The notes under the pieces are model-generated. The model did no database searches. It saw only the letters and a list, made by a program, of their open reading frames with translations, and was not told the DNA's origin. The position numbers were made by a program, and so were the translations under genes. This document shows, one piece after another, positions 32,016-41,065 of a stretch of DNA of 64,000 nt. Position 1 is the first letter of the stretch. Each line of letters starts with the position of its first letter. Source of the stretch: a bacterium UBP11_UBA4055 (GTDB lineage: Bacteria > UBA4055); the NCBI GenBank assembly GCA_002382735.1, contig DFZN01000043.1, positions 56,874-120,873 on the forward strand. The letters are read 5' to 3'.

Positions 32016-34385
32016 ATGAAGAAATTGTTATTGAGTATTCTATTACTAATTACCGGACTCGCAGCACAGGAATGGCCGGCTCCGACAAACCTTCAGGGTT
32101 CTCTTTCGAACCTTGACGACATCACTCTTACATGGGACAGGCCTGCAGGCGTAAAATACGGAATACTTACAGGTTATAACATATACAGGAACGGCATGCT
32201 CAAGGAAACTACTACAGCCGCTCAGACGACTTATGACGACACCGACCTTTCTTCAGGAACATACCTGTACACCGTAAAAGCTGAATACACAACTCCTGAC
32301 GGAGAATCATTACCGTCGAATACTTATGAGGTCGCGGTTGTTCCGGACGATAATTATCCTGTTCCGACAAGTATCTCATGTAGCGTTAACGGGAGACATT
32401 CAATAGATATTTCATGGGTTACACCGTATTGCGGGAGTATCTATTTTTTTTGCGACTTCGAAACTCTCGATGCCGATTCTGACTGGCATCACGAAAGAAC
32501 AGTGGACTATCCTCCGACGGGGAGAAAGATCCAGCAGACTTTGACTATTGACAATTTCAATCAGGATGATATAACTGACGGATGGTTCCAGTGCGATGCG
32601 GCTTCATTCTCCGGCAGCGGATCTGACTATATCTACAAAGGGGATTACTCTATGGCAATAGACAAGTCCTCATCAGGCCACACATGGGCTTTTTCTCCTG
32701 TATTTACAATAGAACATCCGGATGCTGAACTTAGGTTCCGGCACAGAATAACCGGCAATTCTTCATCCGGACAATATACAACCGCTTATGTCAATCTCTA
32801 TACTGGTGATTTTACTGAGACCGATCCTTCTGAGAATCTTACGGAAATAGCTGCATATATTAATATTAACGAATCAACCCAAAATCTTTTCGAATCAGAT
32901 GAAGCAATAGAACTGACTGCATTCACCGGAAATTTCAGGCTGGCGTGGGTCTATAAACAGAACAATGGTCAAAATATGGCTGTAGACGAAATAATCATAG
33001 GAAGTAATGGTGGTTATTATGGAGTAAATGAAATCTACAGGAATGGCATTTATGCGGCTACTGTTGAAAACGAAATATACTGGTCAGACACCGGATTCGA
33101 TGACGGGCTTAACGAATACTACATTAAAGCTGTTTACCCGACTGGTACTTCGATAGCATCGGATCGAACATCTGCTTACATCATGGCAAATCCGTCACCC
33201 GGCTATCTGGCTGGAGTCCTTTCCGCCAATCAGCGGGATGTTGACCTAAGCTGGTATGCGCCGCTTCACCTTCCTCCGCACTGGTTTGGTTATATTGACG
33301 ACATATTTGAAGAATATTTTGACAATTTCTTTGATATGGGACTTCCGGGAACATGGGCTGAAAGAAGAACGGTATTCACGGCTTCCGGTTTAGGTCCTGG
33401 TAACACTTACCCGTTCACCGTTGACTCGCTGGCGGCAGCTTTCTATGAAGGAGATTACTATTGGACCGGTTCTAATTTCACTTACGAAGTATGGACGACC
33501 AACACGGCCGGAACTGCCGACTCTACAATATATCTGACAGGTAATCAGACAGCCTTAAGCGGATACTGGTCAACTCACGGACTTCCCGCTCAGCGCACAA
33601 TGAACTGGGGATGGTATGTGTCGCTTCATGTTAATAATGACGGAACGCCTTCTTCATTGGTCAATGTTCACGGCGACGGAACACCGACCCATTCTCAGGT
33701 CTACTACGGCGGGGACGGTACCTATAGCCCCGGATGGTATTCGATCACTTTTGGCGATGATAATACGGGCGACTGGGCGATCCTGTGCTTCGGTCAGGGA
33801 GCCGTTGATGAGTGGTACTTCAACAAAGCTGAGGCTCCTGTTGAAAAACTCACTTTAACCCCGAACGGGGTCCTGAAAGGAACGGTTAAACCTGACCTTA
33901 ACGCTGCTGTAGAGAACAGCAAAGCTCTGATCAAATACAATGTCTGGAGGAACGGCGTTGATATTGCTGATGTTAGTCACGGCGCTTCTCCCGTTAGCTT
34001 TACCGATATAAACGTGCCTGCTGCACCATTTGAAGGACATGAGTACTGGATAACGGCGGTTTATTCCAATCCTGAAGGCGAGTCTGACCCTTCTGAATCA
34101 TTCATACTATGCGTTTCGGTCATCGACCCGTGTATCGTTAATTTAACAACAAGTTATGACGGATCAAATTTCTGTCTAAGCTGGGACGCCAGCCCGATTG
34201 CAACAGGATACTGCATATACTCATCTTCGAATCCCTATGGCACTTTCGATCTGATCGATTCAACAGCAGAAACTTCATGGAGTGTTCCGGCTTCGGAATC
34301 AAAAAAATTCTATTACATAACCGCGACCGACGAAGTCAAGAAAAAAACTCCGGAAAAGATATTTCTCCAAAAGGACAGCAGATAG
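32016..34385 (+). CDS. secreted Fn3/jelly-roll protein, paralogous to the C10 protease C-terminal part
   Basis: 789 residues with signal peptide. Fn3-like repeats (WPAPTNLQGSLSNLDDITLTW and ISCSVNGRHSIDISW), a MAM-like beta-sandwich at ~140-330, and then a segment (YIKAVYPTGTSIASD ... SLAAAFYEGDYYW) that matches the equivalent part of the upstream C10 protein (YIKAVYPTGVSIPS ... SIAAAFYEDTEDPW). It has no protease domain and no type IX tail, ending KIFLQKDSR. Probably a surface or periplasmic binding protein co-expressed with the protease. Function unknown. Confidence 0.75.
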   Translation: MKKLLLSILLLITGLAAQEWPAPTNLQGSLSNLDDITLTWDRPAGVKYGILTGYNIYRNGMLKETTTAAQTTYDDTDLSSGTYLYTVKAEYTTPDGESLPSNTYEVAVVPDDNYPVPTSISCSVNGRHSIDISWVTPYCGSIYFFCDFETLDADSDWHHERTVDYPPTGRKIQQTLTIDNFNQDDITDGWFQCDAASFSGSGSDYIYKGDYSMAIDKSSSGHTWAFSPVFTIEHPDAELRFRHRITGNSSSGQYTTAYVNLYTGDFTETDPSENLTEIAAYININESTQNLFESDEAIELTAFTGNFRLAWVYKQNNGQNMAVDEIIIGSNGGYYGVNEIYRNGIYAATVENEIYWSDTGFDDGLNEYYIKAVYPTGTSIASDRTSAYIMANPSPGYLAGVLSANQRDVDLSWYAPLHLPPHWFGYIDDIFEEYFDNFFDMGLPGTWAERRTVFTASGLGPGNTYPFTVDSLAAAFYEGDYYWTGSNFTYEVWTTNTAGTADSTIYLTGNQTALSGYWSTHGLPAQRTMNWGWYVSLHVNNDGTPSSLVNVHGDGTPTHSQVYYGGDGTYSPGWYSITFGDDNTGDWAILCFGQGAVDEWYFNKAEAPVEKLTLTPNGVLKGTVKPDLNAAVENSKALIKYNVWRNGVDIADVSHGASPVSFTDINVPAAPFEGHEYWITAVYSNPEGESDPSESFILCVSVIDPCIVNLTTSYDGSNFCLSWDASPIATGYCIYSSSNPYGTFDLIDSTAETSWSVPASESKKFYYITATDEVKKKTPEKIFLQKDSR

Positions 34386-34405
34386 GGCTCTAAACTTAAT
34401 ATAAT

Positions 34406-34433
34406 TTGACTTTTGACTCAAAATCATTATATT
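34406..34433 (+). promoter_or_regulatory. promoter of the pyrD-purM-maf run
   Basis: TTGACT (34406-34411), 16-base spacer, TATATT (34428-34433). The start point would be about 34440, 20 bases before the pyrD ATG. A second TTGACT at 34413 is an overlapping alternative. Predicted by eye. Confidence 0.5.
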
Positions 34434-34459
34434 TCAAGCTTTATAATTAATTATGCATT

Positions 34460-35392
34460 ATGGAACGCGTGTTAATGACAGAATTATCAGTGAACATAGG
34501 CGGAGGCATAACTCTTAAAAACCCGGTACTGACAGCATCAGGGACTTTCGGGTACGGTGAGGAATTTGCCGAGCTGTACGACCTTTCCGCGCTGGGAGGC
34601 ATCGTGACGAAGGCGATAACTCCTGAAGTGAGGATCGGAAATCTTATGCCGAGAATAGCTGAGACGGAGTTCGGGATGCTCAACTCGATCGGGCTGGCGA
34701 ATGTGGGGCTCGATGAATTTCTTGAAAAGAAAATACCCGTGATCAGAACTCTGAACACCGTCGTGATAGTGAATGTGGCGGGAAAAGAGCTGAAGGACTA
34801 TGTGAAAGTAGCCGAAGCTCTGAACGATATCGACTGCATTGACGGGATCGAGGTGAACATTTCCTGCCCGAATGTGAAGGAGGGCGGGGTGGCTTTCGGG
34901 ACGGACCCGAAGGTGGCCGCGGAGGTGACGAGAGAGGTGAGGAAGGTTTACTCAAAGCATATTATGGTCAAACTTTCACCGAATGTCACCGACATTACCG
35001 CAATAGCGAAGGCGGCGGAAGGCGAGGGCGCCGATTCCTTATCCCTGATCAACACGCTCTTCGGGATGGCGATCGACCTGAAAACTTTCAGGCCGAAGAT
35101 AAAGTCCGTAGTGGCCGGATACAGCGGACCGGCTATAAAACCTGTGGCGCTACAGGCCGTTTACAAATGCTCGAAAGCCGTAAAGATCCCGCTGATCGGA
35201 ATGGGCGGAATATATACAGCTGAAGATGTGATCGAGTTCATTCTCGCAGGAGCCACCGCGATACAGGTCGGAACGGCGAACTTCACAAACCCTCTGTCCG
35301 CTAAAACTATAGCCGAAGGAGTGAGAGAATTTATTGAAGAAAGAAATATCTCAGATATAAAAAGCCTCATCGGAGGAATGATAATTGACTAA
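34460..35392 (+). CDS. pyrD: dihydroorotate dehydrogenase B, catalytic subunit
   Basis: 310 residues. FMN enzyme of pyrimidine synthesis, NAD-linked class 1B by sequence: LKNPVLTASGTFGYG, GLANVGLDEFLEKK, the catalytic-Cys motif VNISCPNVKEGGVAFGTDP, KLSPNVTD and the phosphate-binding IGMGGIYTAEDVIEFILAGA. The PyrK electron-transfer subunit is not in the window. The start could be 34460 or 34475; neither has a strong ribosome site. The end overlaps the AIR synthase start by 8 bases. Confidence 0.95.
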   Translation: MERVLMTELSVNIGGGITLKNPVLTASGTFGYGEEFAELYDLSALGGIVTKAITPEVRIGNLMPRIAETEFGMLNSIGLANVGLDEFLEKKIPVIRTLNTVVIVNVAGKELKDYVKVAEALNDIDCIDGIEVNISCPNVKEGGVAFGTDPKVAAEVTREVRKVYSKHIMVKLSPNVTDITAIAKAAEGEGADSLSLINTLFGMAIDLKTFRPKIKSVVAGYSGPAIKPVALQAVYKCSKAVKIPLIGMGGIYTAEDVIEFILAGATAIQVGTANFTNPLSAKTIAEGVREFIEERNISDIKSLIGGMIID

Positions 35393-36575
35393 TTACGACG
35401 ACAGATATCTGAAAAGGGGCGTGAGCGCCTCAAAATCAGAGGTCCACGACTCGATAAAGAACGCGGACAGAGGGCTTTTTCCCGGAGCGTTCTGCAAGAT
35501 CATCGAAGATGTTCTGGGCGGAGACGACGCCTTCTGCAACATCATGCACGCCGACGGCGCGGGAACCAAATCTTCGCTGGCCTACATCTACTACAGGGAG
35601 ACCGGCGATATCAGCGTGTTCCGCGGCATAGCCCAGGACTCTCTGGTCATGAATGTTGACGATGTGATAGCCGCGGGAGCCGTATCGAACATGCTGTTCT
35701 CGAACACGATCGGGCGGAACAAGCACCTTATACCCGGAGAAGTGATAAAAGAAATCATCGCCGGCTACGAAGAAATGATAGCGATGCTTAACGACAACGG
35801 CGTCGGCATCCGGTCCTGCGGCGGCGAGACCGCTGATGTGGGCGATCTCGTCAAGACCGTCATCGCCGATTCCACCATAGCGGTCAGGATGAAGCGGGCT
35901 GATGTTATTGACAACTCGAACATCGCGCCCGAGGATGTGATCGTAGCCCTCGCGAGCCACGGACAGGCTGCATACGAGAAGCACTATAATGCCGGAATCG
36001 GCTCGAACGGACTGACCTCCGCAAGGCACGATGTATTCACAAAGATATATATGGACAAATATCCCGAGTCATTTGCGGACAAGACCCCCGCCGACTATGT
36101 TTACTGCGGGAAATATAACCTGACGGACGATTTCGGGCACGGCGGGCTGACCGTGGGACAGGCCGTCCTCTCGCCCACCAGAACTTACGCGCCGGTGCTG
36201 AAAAAGGTCTTCGACGAGATCGGAAGAAAGAACATCCACGGCATAGTTCACAATTCAGGCGGCGGACAGGTCAAATGCAGAAGCTTCGGCAGAGGAGTTG
36301 TTTATGTCAAGGATTCAATGATGGACATACCTCCGTTGTTCGAGCTGATAAGATCATCTTCCGGAACAGACTATCCCGAAATGTATCAGGTCTTCAACAT
36401 GGGTTCGCGCATGGAAGTTATCCTGCCTGAAAGATATGCCGAAGAGGTAATGTCGGTCGCCGGGTCGTTCAATATAGACTCAAAAGTCATAGGATTCGTA
36501 GATAAAAATCCGGACAGTTGTGAAAGCAACAGGGTCATCATCACTGCGCCCGACGGAAGAAAGATCGAATATTAG
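35385..36575 (+). CDS. purM: phosphoribosylformylglycinamidine cyclo-ligase (AIR synthase)
   Basis: 396 residues. Converts FGAM to AIR in purine synthesis. Conserved parts: IMHADGAGTKSSLAYIYY, QDSLVMNVDDVIAAGA, the glycine-rich RSCGGETADVGD and the late HNSGGGQVKCRSFG / QVFNMGSRMEVIL. The long form (~390, versus ~345) is that of Bacteroidetes. The start is TTG at 35385 with GGAGG 8 bases before it, inside the pyrD end; there is no in-frame ATG nearby. It is coupled to pyrD. Confidence 0.9.
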   Translation: MTNYDDRYLKRGVSASKSEVHDSIKNADRGLFPGAFCKIIEDVLGGDDAFCNIMHADGAGTKSSLAYIYYRETGDISVFRGIAQDSLVMNVDDVIAAGAVSNMLFSNTIGRNKHLIPGEVIKEIIAGYEEMIAMLNDNGVGIRSCGGETADVGDLVKTVIADSTIAVRMKRADVIDNSNIAPEDVIVALASHGQAAYEKHYNAGIGSNGLTSARHDVFTKIYMDKYPESFADKTPADYVYCGKYNLTDDFGHGGLTVGQAVLSPTRTYAPVLKKVFDEIGRKNIHGIVHNSGGGQVKCRSFGRGVVYVKDSMMDIPPLFELIRSSSGTDYPEMYQVFNMGSRMEVILPERYAEEVMSVAGSFNIDSKVIGFVDKNPDSCESNRVIITAPDGRKIEY

Positions 36576-36581
36576 GAATTT

Positions 36582-37169
36582 ATGCACATTAACGAAAGGA
36601 ACATAATTTTAGCCTCAAAGTCGCCCAGAAGAAAAGAACTTCTTGAAAATATCGGGCTCAAATTTTCTGTAAAACCTGCAGAGATAGAGGAGGTTCACAG
36701 AGGAGCTGAGAGTTTCGGCGATATCGTGATCGACCTGGCCGAGCAGAAAGGGGAAGCCGTAAAAGTGCTCATGTTCCACGAAAGGCTGATAATCGCTTCG
36801 GACACGATTGTTGTGATAAACGGACAGATATTGAATAAACCTGACGACAGGGATCACGCATTCGAAATGCTGAGGACTTTAAGCGGAAATGTTCACAGCG
36901 TATTCACTTCGCTCTATGTTTCCGACGCCTATAAGAACGCCGTTGTAAAAGAGTTTACAGAAACTAAGGTCGAGTTCTTTCAAATGACCGGCGAACAGAT
37001 AAACGCTTATCTCGACACTCACGAACCTTTCGACAAGGCGGGAGCATACGGCATTCAGGGCTACGGATCGAAGTTCATCAAAAAGATCGACGGCTGTTTC
37101 TTTTCAGTTATGGGATTTCCCGTTCCGCTTTTCTCGCAGAAAATGTACGAACTGGGGTATGCTCTATGA
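36582..37169 (+). CDS. maf: Maf-like nucleoside triphosphate pyrophosphatase
   Basis: 195 residues. Hydrolyses dTTP/UTP or modified nucleotides. Motifs: ILASKSPRRKELLENIGL (family ASxSPRR), ASDTIVVINGQILNKP with the catalytic Asp, and the closing FDKAGAYGIQGYGSKFI (usual DKAGAYGIQG). AGGAA lies 3 bases before the ATG. It overlaps the TPR-PASTA gene by 4 bases (ATGA). Sequence features do not separate the YhdE from the YceF subtype. Confidence 0.95.
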   Translation: MHINERNIILASKSPRRKELLENIGLKFSVKPAEIEEVHRGAESFGDIVIDLAEQKGEAVKVLMFHERLIIASDTIVVINGQILNKPDDRDHAFEMLRTLSGNVHSVFTSLYVSDAYKNAVVKEFTETKVEFFQMTGEQINAYLDTHEPFDKAGAYGIQGYGSKFIKKIDGCFFSVMGFPVPLFSQKMYELGYAL

Positions 37170-38392
37170 TGAAATGTTTTTTACTTGCAATTCTTACCTG
37201 CCTGTCGGTGTCGGTGACTCAGGATATAGTTTTTAAAGACAGGGTCGTTACCATGAAATGTACGGGAATATCCTTCATGGGCTCCGGTATTACAATTGAC
37301 GATGCCAAGAAATTCGCGGTCAATGACGCAAAAAGGAACGCTTTGGAAAGGGCGGGCACCTACCTTGCATCCCGCATTATATTAAAAGACCATACGGTCA
37401 CAGAGGACGAGATCGAGACCTATACGGCGGGAATACTGAAAACAGAGATCGTATCTGCTGTGAACAAACTGGTCGAAGGCACTTTTGCTGTCGAAGTAGT
37501 GATAGAGGCGAAGATAGACACGAAATTTCTCGAAGACAGGCTGAACAGAGTTCCGAATGATGCCCAGCTGAGAAAGATGCTCGAAGAGCAGAAAAAACTG
37601 AACGACAAACTGACAAAGGAAATATCCGATCTGAGGAAAACGAAGACCGGCAAGGCTGAAAGAAGCCGTGACATAGCCAGATCTTTGGAGGCTGCGGACT
37701 GGTTCGATAAGGGCTTTAAGTCACAGGAGGCCGGAAAATATATTGACGCTCTTGTCCACTACGGAAAAGCCATCCAGCTTGATCCGGAAATAGCCCAGAT
37801 ATACAATAACAGAGGCCTCGTCTATTATTTTATGGATGATTTTGCGAATGCGGAGAGTAATTTCGATAAAGCTCTTGAACTTGATCCCGGACTTGCAATG
37901 GCCTATAATAACAAAGCTGTTCTAAGCTACGAGAGAAGAGACTTCACCGGTGCGATCGCGTATTTCAATCAGGTGCTCTCACTGGATCCTAAGCTTGAGC
38001 AAACCTATTTCAACAGAGCTTTCGCATATCACAAGATCGGGAGCAGCGAATTATGCATAAAGGACCTTGAAGAATATCTGAGACTGGCCGGGAACAAGAA
38101 CGGCGACGAGAACAGGATAAAGAATTTTATTAAAGACCTGAAGGAACCCAAACCGGTCGAGGCTGAACCTGTTTACTGCAAGGTGCCGGATCTTTATTAC
38201 TTGAGCCCGTGCACTGCTGAAAAAAAGCTGAAGGAAGCCGGACTGATGCTTGGAGTGACATACAGAATAACCGATATTGATAAAGGGTTCGACAGGGTGA
38301 TAGGCCAGTCTGTTCCGGCCGGGAATGAACTTGAAGCCGGATCCGCAGTTGACATTACCGTCAATGTCGAAGCCGAAGACGAAGGCTGGTAG
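37166..38392 (+). CDS. periplasmic TPR protein with C-terminal PASTA domain
   Basis: 408 residues: signal peptide (cut near SVTQD), an N-terminal domain ~25-150 that looks like the LPP20/FlgT-like fold (DDAKKFAVNDAKRNALERAG), a short coiled coil at ~135-160 (EEQKKLNDKLTKEISDLRK), three TPRs at ~165-290 and a PASTA domain at ~325-400. The PASTA part, TDIDKGFDRVIGQSV, ends EAEDEGW and is nearly identical to that of the 45676 protein. PASTA domains bind peptidoglycan stem peptides. Co-transcribed with maf and probably attached to the cell wall. Confidence 0.75.
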   Translation: MMKCFLLAILTCLSVSVTQDIVFKDRVVTMKCTGISFMGSGITIDDAKKFAVNDAKRNALERAGTYLASRIILKDHTVTEDEIETYTAGILKTEIVSAVNKLVEGTFAVEVVIEAKIDTKFLEDRLNRVPNDAQLRKMLEEQKKLNDKLTKEISDLRKTKTGKAERSRDIARSLEAADWFDKGFKSQEAGKYIDALVHYGKAIQLDPEIAQIYNNRGLVYYFMDDFANAESNFDKALELDPGLAMAYNNKAVLSYERRDFTGAIAYFNQVLSLDPKLEQTYFNRAFAYHKIGSSELCIKDLEEYLRLAGNKNGDENRIKNFIKDLKEPKPVEAEPVYCKVPDLYYLSPCTAEKKLKEAGLMLGVTYRITDIDKGFDRVIGQSVPAGNELEAGSAVDITVNVEAEDEGW

Positions 38393-38405
38393 AAGGGAGG
38401 AATGT

Positions 38406-38921
38406 ATGATATATGAATACAAAGGATTTAAACCTGAAATAGACGAAAGCGTTTTCGTGGCGCCCTCCGCCGATGTGATAGGCAGAGTGACGATAGGAAA
38501 GAACTCGAGCGTATGGTTCAACGCCACCGTGCGTGCCGACGAGGACGATGTGATAATAGGCGAGAACTCGAACATACAGGATAACTGCTGCCTGCACCAG
38601 ACGAAAGGCTATCCTCTTGTGATAGGCAATAATGTGATAGCAGGCCACAGTGTGACCCTCCACGGGTGCAGGATAGGCGATAACACGCTTATCGGCATGG
38701 GCGCGACCGTGCTTGACGACGCCAAGATCGGCAGATGCTGTATCGTCGCCGCGGGATCTGTCGTGCTGGAGCACAAGAGCTTCCCGGATTTTTCTCTCAT
38801 CGCGGGAGTGCCTGCGAAAGTGATAAAACAGCTTCCGGCAGAAACTGAGGAGAAATTCGCTCACCATGCGGAAAGCTATGTGAGATACGCAAGTGAATAC
38901 ATGAATGAAATGAATAAATAA
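38406..38921 (+). CDS. gamma-carbonic anhydrase family protein (left-handed beta-helix)
   Basis: 171 residues from ATG 38406, preceded by GGGAGG. Hexapeptide-repeat beta-helix: VFVAPSADVIGRVTIGKNSS, SVWFNATVRAD, QDNCCLHQTKGYPLVIGNNVIAGHSVTLHGCRIGDNTLIGMGA. The three zinc His positions (QDNCCLHQ, GHSVTLHG) fit YrdA/CaiE-type gamma carbonic anhydrases; activity is often not detected in this group. A C-terminal helix closes the structure. Lies 13 bases after the TPR-PASTA gene, 17 before pnp. Confidence 0.85.
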   Translation: MIYEYKGFKPEIDESVFVAPSADVIGRVTIGKNSSVWFNATVRADEDDVIIGENSNIQDNCCLHQTKGYPLVIGNNVIAGHSVTLHGCRIGDNTLIGMGATVLDDAKIGRCCIVAAGSVVLEHKSFPDFSLIAGVPAKVIKQLPAETEEKFAHHAESYVRYASEYMNEMNK

Positions 38922-38938
38922 CATAAACAGGAGAAACG

Positions 38939-41029
38939 ATGTTTTTTTCAAAAAAGATGATGCTGGGCGGAAAGGAATTGATCCTCGAATCCGGAAAAAT
39001 GGCCAGACAGGCTAACGGCGCTGCCGTAGTAAAATACGGCGACAATATGCTGCTTGTTACGATCTGCGCGCAGAAAACACCTGCAGTGGGATTTGACTTC
39101 TTCCCGATGACTGTAGAGTACAAAGAAAAAATGTATGCCGCCGGTAAATTCCCCGGCGGATTTATTAAAAGAGAATCCAGACCTTCGAATAACGAGATCT
39201 TAAGCGCAAGGATCATCGACAGACCGATAAGGCCTTTGTTCCCTGAAGGCTTTAACAATGAAGTTCAGATAATGTGCAGTGTTCTTTCCTCAGACGGAGA
39301 GATCGCGATGGATGTTTTCGGTATAATCGGAACCTCGCTTGCCGTAAACCTCTCCGACATACCTTTTTCCGAGCCGGTCTCTGCGGTAAGGGTCGGCAGG
39401 CTCAACGGCGAATTTATAGCCAATCCTACGGTAAAGCAGATTAAAGAATGCGATATCGAGCTTGTAATAAGCGGCGGAAAAGGATTCATTTCAATGGTCG
39501 AGGGAGAATCAAAAGAAGTGAGCGAAGATGATCTGCTGCAGGCTGTTCAGTTCGGTCAGAAGATAATTGATGAGATCTGTGATTTTCAGGCTGAGATCGT
39601 AAAGGAATTCGGAAAACCGAAATTCGAATATACGGTACCTGAAATATCAAAAGAACTGATAGAAAAAGTGACTTCGCTTTCCGAAAGCAAGACCCATGAA
39701 TTCACAAAGATCAAGATAAAGGAGGACAGGAATGAAGCGAGAAGACTTCTTTATGCGGATGTAGTCGATGCTCTTGAGGACGAATTCCCGGAAGACGAAA
39801 AACATTTCGTTACGGTAATGCACGATCTCGAAAAAGATATCGTAAGAAAGAACATAATTAAAAATCAGGTCAGAATTGACGGCAGAAAACCGGATCAGAT
39901 CAGGCAGATCACCTGCGAACTCGATATACTGCCGAGAGTTCACGGCTCAGCACTTTTTACAAGAGGCGAAACGCAGAGTTTGGGCGTCTGTACGCTCGGA
40001 GGTGATTCCGACACTCAGACCGTCGAGAACATCTATGAAAATGAAGAGCAGAAATTTTATCTTCACTACAACTTCCCTCCTTTCTCTGTTGGAGAAGTAA
40101 AAAGAATTACAGGCGTTTCGAGAAGAGAGATAGGCCACGGGAATCTGGCGGAAAGATCTTTCAAACCTGTTCTGCCGGCGGAAGAGGACTTCCCTTACAC
40201 GATCAGGCTGGTGTCCGAGATTCTTGAATCCAACGGATCGTCCTCAATGGCGTCCGTATGTTCGAACTCAATGGCGATGATGGCTGCCGGAGTTCCTGTC
40301 AAAAAGCAGGTCGCGGGAATTGCGATGGGTCTGATAAAAGAGGGCGATGATGTCGTTATTCTTTCCGATATACTCGGAGATGAGGACCATCTTGGAGATA
40401 TGGACTTCAAAGTTACGGGGACAGAAGACGGAATCTGCGCATATCAGATGGACATCAAGATACAGGGTATCTCGATTGACATTATGAAAAGAGCTCTGGA
40501 ACAGGCTAAACAGGGAAGAAAACACATTCTAGGAATCATGAACGAAGCGATATCCAAACCTAGGCCGGAGCTCTCCGAACACGCTCCGAGGATCCTTAAT
40601 TTCAAGATCGCGGCCGATGAGATCGGACTGTTCGTGGGACCGGGCGGAAAGAACATTAAGGGGATTATCGCCGAATTCGGCGTAAAGATCGATGTTGACG
40701 ATAACGGTTTTATAAAGATCCTTTCCGACGGCGAGAACGGCGAAGCAGCCCTCAAACATATACAGGCGATGTTCGCAAAACCTGAAGTCGGCACGGTCTA
40801 TGAAGGGGTTGTGAGAGGAGTTAAACCTTTCGGCGTCTTCGTGGAGATAATGCCCAGGATCGAAGGCCTCGTACATGTTTCTGAACTTTCACTCGAGAGG
40901 ATCGATAATGTGGAGGCTCATTTCAAAATGGGCGACAAAATGAAAGTAAAATATATCGGGACAGACAAAGAGGGCAGGATCAAGCTTGTTAGAAAGGAAC
41001 TTCTGAAAGCTGAAGCCGAAAAAAAATAA
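38939..41029 (+). CDS. pnp: polynucleotide phosphorylase
   Basis: 696 residues, normal length. 3'-5' phosphorolytic RNA decay. Two RNase PH domains (KMARQANGAAVVKYGDNMLL; then LFTRGETQSLGVCTLG and LVSEILESNGSSSMASVC), the linking helical domain, a KH domain with GPGGKNIKGIIAE and a C-terminal S1 domain (GTVYEGVVRGVKPFGVFVEI). AGGAG lies 5 bases before the ATG. No rpsO is visible upstream, so the usual rpsO-pnp order is not kept here. Confidence 0.97.
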   Translation: MFFSKKMMLGGKELILESGKMARQANGAAVVKYGDNMLLVTICAQKTPAVGFDFFPMTVEYKEKMYAAGKFPGGFIKRESRPSNNEILSARIIDRPIRPLFPEGFNNEVQIMCSVLSSDGEIAMDVFGIIGTSLAVNLSDIPFSEPVSAVRVGRLNGEFIANPTVKQIKECDIELVISGGKGFISMVEGESKEVSEDDLLQAVQFGQKIIDEICDFQAEIVKEFGKPKFEYTVPEISKELIEKVTSLSESKTHEFTKIKIKEDRNEARRLLYADVVDALEDEFPEDEKHFVTVMHDLEKDIVRKNIIKNQVRIDGRKPDQIRQITCELDILPRVHGSALFTRGETQSLGVCTLGGDSDTQTVENIYENEEQKFYLHYNFPPFSVGEVKRITGVSRREIGHGNLAERSFKPVLPAEEDFPYTIRLVSEILESNGSSSMASVCSNSMAMMAAGVPVKKQVAGIAMGLIKEGDDVVILSDILGDEDHLGDMDFKVTGTEDGICAYQMDIKIQGISIDIMKRALEQAKQGRKHILGIMNEAISKPRPELSEHAPRILNFKIAADEIGLFVGPGGKNIKGIIAEFGVKIDVDDNGFIKILSDGENGEAALKHIQAMFAKPEVGTVYEGVVRGVKPFGVFVEIMPRIEGLVHVSELSLERIDNVEAHFKMGDKMKVKYIGTDKEGRIKLVRKELLKAEAEKK

Positions 41030-41065
41030 GATCAATTCTCCGTATAAATTTAAGGCGGGATCGTA

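Noticed and set aside
35436..36029. 197-codon open frame on the minus strand inside purM
   Set aside because: It is antisense to a gene with clear AIR-synthase motifs; its composition (runs of Val, Gly, His, Asp) is what the complement of such codons gives.
38361..38951. 196-codon minus-strand frame across the carbonic anhydrase gene
   Set aside because: It lies opposite a hexapeptide-repeat protein with a good ribosome site; no family features on the minus strand.
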